From: Yamagishiella unicocca
Taxonomy: Eukaryota > Chlorophyta > Chlorophyceae > Chlamydomonadales > Volvocaceae
Direction of reading: 5' to 3'
Length of the DNA stretch: 64,000 bases
Assembly (NCBI GenBank): GCA_003116995.1
Contig: BDSL01000002.1
Span: forward strand, 2,564,001 to 2,628,000
Part shown: in pieces, positions 58,101 through 64,000 of the stretch
How positions within the stretch are numbered: the stretch's first letter is position 1
Layout: every line of letters begins with the position of its first letter
Notes under the pieces: model-generated
What the model was told of the DNA's origin: nothing
Databases searched by the model: none
The model's input: only the letters and a program-made list of their open reading frames with translations
Position numbers and translations under genes: made by a program

Positions 58101-58173
58101 CGGCACCCGCAATCGCTCCATCCTTATCCACGTCCGCTACACGAAACCACTGCTCATATAGTTGCTGTGCCAT
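52187..58173 (-). CDS. EH-domain endocytic adaptor (AtEH/Pan1 or Eps15-like)
   Basis: Ten exons give 1,116 codons plus stop: 58048-58173, 57833-57916, 56917-57306, 55749-56266, 55283-55508, 54955-55065, 54575-54697, 54248-54379, 53921-54092, 52187-53655. EH domain 1 (residues 1-90) has the EF-hand loop DVDKDGAIAGAEA and the split motif LGQ-IWELSS. EH domain 2 (about 180-260) has DTDRDGFLT-GAECFGFF and RDIWNLVAG. Residues 373-570 are coiled coil (KLQEEQQVSEAKERALHTVE, QKAELEEKMRRLE). The 489-codon last exon encodes a disordered tail with NPF motifs (DNPFAAG, DNPFGAPAF), DPF, and AFTDPP hexapeptides. EH domains bind NPF peptides in clathrin-mediated endocytosis. In plants the closest architecture is the EH/Pan1 subunits of the TPLATE complex; orthology is inferred. 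Confidence 0.88.
53201..53305 (-). repeat. 18-bp coding tandem repeat (AFTDPP hexapeptide)
   Basis: Five AFTDPP copies, plus two diverged AFDDPP copies at their N-terminal side, lie in the disordered tail of the EH protein. Unit length stays in frame. Confidence 0.85.
56471..56613. repeat. 22-bp minisatellite in an intron of the EH gene
   Basis: Six full copies and a part copy of GGCTGTGGGGAGAGGCCGGG with two more bases lie between the two exons that split EH domain 2. Confidence 0.9.
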
Positions 58174-58608
58174 TTGAGCCTCTCTGAATATTATCTGGTA
58201 TTCGTGTAGGACATGTGTCGAGATCGCGTGGCCAAGTGTGGTACACTAACCCTTGCTAGCTGGACAAATACCATAGGTAATAATAGTGCGCTAAAATTGC
58301 AATGTGTTTGGAGGTAGAGTTGGCGAGTTCAGGTACCGGTAATCCCGATTGTTGCCGTGCACGGCATTGCCAAATTCCTAGTTACAGTGGCAGTGCTCCT
58401 TTATATCTAATACTGAGATATCCAGACCATGTACAGATTTCAACATGATATCTCATGTAGTATGTGACTTTCGCCCGTCAGCGTAACCCTTGTTCCTCGG
58501 AACAGTTCCCTGTTTCGGGCTTGTCCATATTTGCAACCTCGCTCAGGTAGCTAGATCGGTGCATTAAAGGCAGGGTAGGCGTCTCTTCACTCGTCTCCGG
58601 TGGATACG
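58174..58608. promoter_or_regulatory. shared 435-bp divergent interval between EH-domain and MINDY genes
   Basis: The start codons of two oppositely directed genes face away from this stretch, so both promoters and 5' UTRs must lie within it unless upstream non-coding exons exist. No TATA box was convincingly placed. Confidence 0.5.
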
Positions 58609-61600
58609 ATGGCGGAAGCTACGCTAGAACAAGACGATCACTACAAGATCAAGAGAATACAGTTCTTTGGACGGGCATCCACTCCAATATTCATGCAAAA
58701 CTTGAACGGCCCTTGCCCGCTCCTGGCCCTGGTACGTCGTATATTTGGGTTGAGTAGAGCTAGCGGCAGCTGGCACACCCTGGGAGCCCCTGGCTGCCCC
58801 CCAGACTCCAACGCAACCAGTTATGTATCCTCGGCCCCAGGCGAATGTGCTCTCGCTACGAAACCAGCTTCCGGAGGTGCCCATCTCTACAACTTCCATC
58901 AGCCAGAAACGCCTCATAGCCATGGTTGCGGAGCGCCTCGTGGATTCCAACATGGGTGCGGCGGCAGGCAGCAGCGGAAGTGCCTACGAGGCCAATTTAC
59001 AGCAGAACCTGTCTGACAGCCTCGACAGCCTGCACAAGCTAGCGGTGGGCATGGACGTCAACGTCCGCTTCAACAGCGTGTTCGGGTGGGTCCTGAGCTG
59101 CAACTGGGCAAAAGGGCATTAGGAGAAGAAACGGGGTTGACGGAGTGTGCCTTTGTTCCCAGGGGTGTCCCGGTGTGTATCGTGTAACTAGATCTCACAC
59201 GGCCAGGTCGTACGGAAACACGGGTGTCGTTTGGTGAGAGTGCGAGGCGTCCGACCCAAGTCGTTTCGTAGAGGGTGAGGCCAGTCGGCAATTGCGTAGC
59301 CCTGAAACGGCGTTCGCTCCCAAATGTTGGCACGGCAGGGCACTGTTGGGTTGGGGGCCCCATCCGGGCCCCGATCCAGGCCCCCAGAGATGGGGTCCCC
59401 TCCCTCCCGTTGAACACTCCCCTTCCCTGCCCCGCAGATTTGAGCCTACGCAGTTTGTGAGCATCTTTGACCTGCTCGACATCTCCCTCTGCCACGGCTG
59501 GCTGGTTGACGTGGAGGACACCGAAGCCATGGCGGCGGTTGGGTCTCGGAGCTACAACGAAGTCATTGAAATGATTGTCACGGCGCTCGAGTGGGCGCAT
59601 CCGCCGCAGCAGACACCCACAGGGGCTTCGGCACCGCCAGAGGCCCCGTGGTCTGCGCCGCCGCCGACAACGGCACTCGCGGTGTCCTCAACGGCACTGG
59701 CACCGACGGCAGTGGCGGCGGCGGCAGCATCGGCAGCTGAGGTGCCACAGGTGGCGCCGCCGGCTGCGATGGAACCGGTACCAGCGCCGGAACCAACCCC
59801 AGCGGCGCAAGGGCCGCCAACGGGCTCGACGGCTCAGCCTGCCGTACTAACGGAGGACGAGAAGTTGACGCAGTTCCTGGAGGCTGTGGTGGTTTCAGCC
59901 CACGAGGGTCCGGTGGCGGGGCCGGGGGCGGGGGCGGGGGCGGAGGTGGTCAATGCGCGCGTTGATCAGCCCTCCGACCCGGCTCCAAGCGCGGCGCCGG
60001 CGGTCATGGCCCCGGCTCCGGCCCCGTTGGTGCTCCCCGGTACTTCCGCCAGCAGCCCCGGTGCCGGCCCGGTCGCTGCTGCTGGAGTTGCCGCCGCCGG
60101 GTCGCCGGTGCAGGCTCAGCAGCGGCCCGGCAGCGGTGGCGGCGGCAGTCCGAGCCCTGCCCTTCCGCCCTTTCGGCTGGACCTAGATGCGGAGCCCCCG
60201 GAGCCGGAGCCGGAGGCCCAGGACGTGTCGACTCTTCAGCAGCGGCCGCAGGAGCAGCAGCCGCAGCAGCAGCAGCAGCAGGAAGGTGATGAGGCGCAGC
60301 GTGGCGGCTTTGCGGGGGTGGCAAGCGTGGGGGTGACGACCCCAGGCGGAACGGAGGCGGTTGGGCCAGTGGAGTTGCAGGTGCAAGCTGCCGCAGCGGC
60401 ACTACCCGAGCAGCAGCAGCGGCAGCTGCCGCTACCTCCGCAGCGCGACTTGATAACCTTCGACGACGACGATGACGATGTGCGGTCGGTGCCTCAGGAG
60501 GCCCCGGTGCTCGAGGAGCTGAGTGAGGTGCCGTGCAACCAGCCGGCAGATATTGTGGACGCCATTCTGGAGCCACCGGAGCCGCAGCCGCAGGCGCTGG
60601 AGGCGGGAAATCCGCAGCCGCAGGTGCAGGAGCAGCAGCAAGAGCAGCAGGAGCACCAGCATGCGAAGCAGGACGAGGCAGCTATGCCGCACAGCGAGGA
60701 CAGCCCTTCGGTCCCCCCGCCCCCGCCGCCGCCACGCGCTCCTGCTCCACCGGCACCCTCGCCGCCGCCGCTCCTGCCCGGCTCCGACCCCGCCACAGCC
60801 CCTGTCACGCCTCCCCCAGCCGTCACGCCCACCGCCAGCGCCACACCGACGGCGGGGCGCGACGGTGGCGCTGGCGACGCCAACACCGATGCTGACGCGG
60901 AACGGATGGCTCGTGTGTACGACGCCGTGGTGGCTCGGGACTTCTTGCAGGCTAGCTGCTCGCAGCTGACGGTTGCAGGCCTCGCGGCGCTCCACAGGAA
61001 CCTACGCCCCAGCCAGTAAGCCGGGAAGCCCTTGTCCTAGCCCACTGCGTTTCCAATGCCCTTGCCGGTGCAGTGATGTTCTGTAAGTCTTGCACTGTAG
61101 TTAATGGCTGCACCCGAACTGGTGAACCCTCGCTGGGCGTCATAGCGGCAGCTGCTGAATTCCCGCCCCCCCACCCGCCCGCCCACCCGCCCGCCCGCCC
61201 TCTTGCCCGCAGACTGGCTGTGTTCTTCCGCAACAACCATTTCTCCGTCATCTTCAAGCACGGCACCACCCACCAGCTGTACCTGCTGATCACCGACCAG
61301 GGCTACCTCAACGAGGGTGGGTCGCGGCATGGGCCACAGGCATGGGTATGCCGAAGGGGGCATGCACACATGAGGGCGGCGCATTGGTTCCGTCCGTCAG
61401 TCAGTCCTGTGCGGAGTCGCAGGACTCGATCCCCCTTTGTCCCCTCTGCGACCACCCAGTCAGACCAACACCATTGTAAACCTCCTTCCCTGCTGCACCT
61501 TCTTGCCTGCCGCGCCTCCTCCTTCCCTGCTCGCCTCCGCAGCTGACGTGGTTTGGGAGCACCTCTCCAGCGTGGCGGGGGACACCCAGCTGTGCGGCCC

Positions 61601-62802
61601 CGACTTCACTCCCTTCCAGCCGCACCGGAAGCCCTCTACCGCCGGCACCGCCGCCGCCGCCGCCGCTGCAGGTCTGTAGCGGTTTGGGACGCGTCGTCGC
61701 GCCCAAGCGCCCGCCCGGCCTCCCACCTTAAGGGAACTGGTCCTCGTGTGTTAGGTGCTACTGTTACGCCACAGCACTGAGCTGCGGCATGGGTATGTTA
61801 TCCCCGGCCTTCTGCACATCGACATCGACATCGACATGGCACTAACCATCCACCGCATCGACCCGTACCTGGTGGTCCCACAGGCGGGGAAATGAGTGAA
61901 GCCGACGCAGCCGCAATTGCGGCGATGCTGGCGGAGGACGAGGCGCAGTTGCACGGGCAGGATCCAGCGATGTTGGACCTCACCGGGCTGGACTTGCAGT
62001 TGCCTGAAAGGGACCGGGAGCCGCAGGCGCCCGCAGCAGCGCCGCTGGTTGCGCCTTCACCACCGCAGCCGCAGGCTCCCCAGCAACCACAGCAACAGCA
62101 GCAGCACTACTACCAGCCACAGCAGCAGCCACAGCATGCTCAGCACGACATGGACGCCGACCTGGCGTTGGCGCTGCGGCTGCAGGAGGAGGAGGAGGAG
62201 GCAGCTCGGTTGGAGCAGCAGGAGCGGCGGCAGCTGCAGGAGCAGCAGCCACCACAGCAACAGCAGCGCCAACAGCAACAACAGCAACAACAGCAACAAC
62301 AGCAGCAGACCCGGGTGAGGCTACCGGTGTTGAAGCACCGATAGGGAAGTCGGTACTACAGCACCCATCAGAGATTTAGCGGGATTGGAATGGCTAGTTC
62401 AAGGCGTAAACAAGTTGATGCGCGTTGTGCTTGTGGCTTCGGAGCAGGGGCCTTGCTCCGCTTTCTTATTGCTTGGCCCCGCGGCTATGTCCTTGGTTAG
62501 CCACGACACGCCCCGACTGTAACTTCTTACAGTCAGGAAAGGTCCGACCCCCCCAGTGCGTTCCTCCGTTTTACAATCGCCTGCCCCGTCGTGCTTGGAA
62601 TGCCTTTTTGCGCTTGCAGGCGCCCGCGGGCGGCCAGTATCGGGGGGGCACGTTTACCCCCGCGTACCGGCAGCAGCAGCAGCAGCAGCAGCAGCAGCCC
62701 CCGGCGCAGCCGCAGCGCTCCTCCCGGCATGGCGCCCCAGCGGCTCGCGGCGGGTCGCAGCAGGAGCCAGAGGACAAGGAGAGCAAATGCGTCGTCATGT
62801 AG
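58609..62802 (+). CDS. MINDY-family deubiquitinase with MIU-like motif and CaaX box
   Basis: Seven exons give 930 codons plus stop: 58609-58731, 58841-59085, 59438-61015, 61213-61316, 61543-61671, 61884-62314, 62620-62802. The MINDY catalytic Cys motif is QNLNGPCPLLAL (Cys36); FVSIFDLLDISLCHGWLVDV and SYNEVIEMIVTAL follow. The catalytic His motif RNNHFSVIFKH (about His658) and VVWEHLSS come after an insertion of about 430 low-complexity residues in exon 3. Near 815 DADLALALRLQEEEEEAARL resembles the ubiquitin-binding MIU of MINDY-1, and an earlier helix (AAAIAAMLAEDEAQ) may be another. The protein ends CVVM, a CaaX prenylation signal, suggesting membrane attachment. MINDY-1/2 enzymes trim K48-linked chains. 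The tail is rich in Gln runs. Confidence 0.88.
62515..62534. other. perfect 8-bp stem, 4-base loop hairpin in the last MINDY intron
   Basis: GACTGTAA and TTACAGTC are separated by CTTC. No function is assigned. Confidence 0.5.
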
Positions 62803-64000
62803 GCTAGTGCGCACTTGTGGTGGACAGGACGTGTGTGTGCTGCAGGAGAGAAGAGAGAACAAGGATGAGTTTGTTCGGGGGTTGTGTTTCCCCCCGGGTT
62901 GCGAGGAAGGCCCGTTTTTTTCCCAGGGCGTGGTGGGTACCTTGGCAGGTTGGTGGGTGCCTTGGCAGGTTGGCATTAGCCGTGTAAGTAAAGTGCGCTA
63001 CTGGCGGGTTGAGGGGAACGTGGCTAGGTGGCTAGGTAGCAGGTTGAGGGCCCATCGCCTGCGCACTAAAGCACGGTATAGGAGCGGGTGCGGCTGGACT
63101 GGTCATGTTCCCGGGTATGTGAGAGTCATGAGAGCCACAACACCGCAGTGACGTTTTTGTTGAGCGGCAGGGCTGTGGCGACCGGCGGTGGCGCCTTCGC
63201 GCGGATGTACTGGAGCGGCCATCATTTACGGGGCCTTGAGCTGTAGCAAAGGAAAACATCTCAATATGGACGACGTGTCTGGCGCCCGGAACGCGAAAGC
63301 GACGCTTTGAGAGGCCGTGAGGGCCAAGGGGGATCGTGCAAAACGTGTAGGTTAGCAGCCGACGTGGCCGCCAGCGCACGGCGCGTAGAAAGCGGAACCG
63401 TGTAACAGTGTACCGAGGTGTAGAGGTGTTTCGACAGGGCGCTGCTGTCGTCAGCAAAGAGAGATAAAAATGGAGCATGTTTTTCAGTGCTTCCGCAGTG
63501 ACAGCTGAGTTGATGCGTCGGACGTTTACATGCACCCGGAAAACATGCACGGTCCATCTAGCCGTAATCATTAAACCCCAATAAAACGTAACCCCGTTAT
63601 GCATGCCTTACCAAGCACCGTGCCACTACCACCTGTATTCGAGACAGACACTCTCCGTAGGCCGGATACCGTAATAATCGACGACGTTACGTAATACCCA
63701 CCAACCGTATGACGCGGGCGGCAACATGCCAGAAAAGAATAACTTCAGTTGACTTCAGGGCAACTCCTTGCGTAACACACGTAGATGCACCTCGTTTGCC
63801 CGCATACGCGATTGCAATGCAAAGCCTTACGACCCAATGCTCCGCGGGCCTGACCATCCACCAGAACACAATGCTGTCAAACCATAATGTCAAGTGGTAA
63901 GGAATTACGATCAACACACCCATCCCCGAACAGGACGCCGACTAGGCATTAAATAGGCGGCCCCAAAATTGCTGCTGCACAGCCGGCCAAAGCAACACTG
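62803..64000. other. MINDY 3' UTR, then unassigned sequence to the window edge
   Basis: TGTAA at 62983-62987 is a candidate poly(A) signal. From about 63000 to 64000 no frame resembles a known protein; short frames on both strands are probably chance. Confidence 0.4.

Noticed and set aside
63032..63604. Minus-strand 190-codon ORF near the right edge
   Set aside because: Its first codons are not a supported start, there is no recognisable domain, and it overlaps the likely MINDY 3' flank.
1..64000. tRNA, rRNA or organellar sequence
   Set aside because: No cloverleaf or conserved rRNA blocks were noticed by eye. A covariance-model scan would be needed to exclude a small RNA gene.

Overview
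The window is nuclear DNA from a green alga, most likely a volvocine chlorophyte (the Chlamydomonas/Volvox group). The base composition is GC-rich and the genes are dense in short introns. Proline-rich (CCG)n coding, TGTAA-type poly(A) signals, a Dualen-like LINE and a DIRS-like retroelement carrying a PHD finger all point the same way. The species cannot be fixed from sequence alone. There are no prokaryotic operons and no recognisable RNA genes. Exon models below were built by hand from GT-AG (rarely GC-AG) signals, phase continuity and protein-family similarity.

Layout. 1-6890 (minus): the 5' seventeen exons of PAN2, the scaffold subunit of the PAN2-PAN3 deadenylase; its nuclease domain lies off the left edge. 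8265-11689 (minus): a predicted secreted ankyrin plus multi-WW protein. 12.4-14.7 kb (minus): a decayed DIRS-like element with RNase H, PHD and tyrosine recombinase remnants. It abuts, head to head, a plus-strand gag-protease ORF (14708-18862) of an internally collapsed retroelement. 19.7-20.2 kb is a minisatellite. 21.2-22.5 kb is an inverted pair of related segments. 22858-25839 is a unit with about 200-bp terminal inverted repeats that carries a repeat-rich ORF.

26.7-36.4 kb (plus) is the most striking locus: one predicted secreted gene of about 1,624 codons. It contains eleven near-identical phase 1-1 exons, each encoding an eight-cysteine Apple/PAN-like module; ten of them begin with a 16- or roughly 64-residue polyproline linker. 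A different C-terminal domain follows on phase-0 introns. 36.4-43.2 kb (minus) is a decayed LINE with remnants of both an APE-type and a C-terminal restriction-like endonuclease, plus a second fragment of the same kind.

44.1-62.8 kb returns to host genes: a WD40 protein (plus), an intronless ARF-GAP (plus), an EH-domain endocytic protein of the AtEH/Pan1 type (minus), and a MINDY-family K48 deubiquitinase with a C-terminal CaaX box (plus). The ARF-GAP and EH genes, both membrane-trafficking factors, converge. The EH and MINDY genes diverge from a 435-bp interval. From 63 kb to the right edge nothing is recognised.
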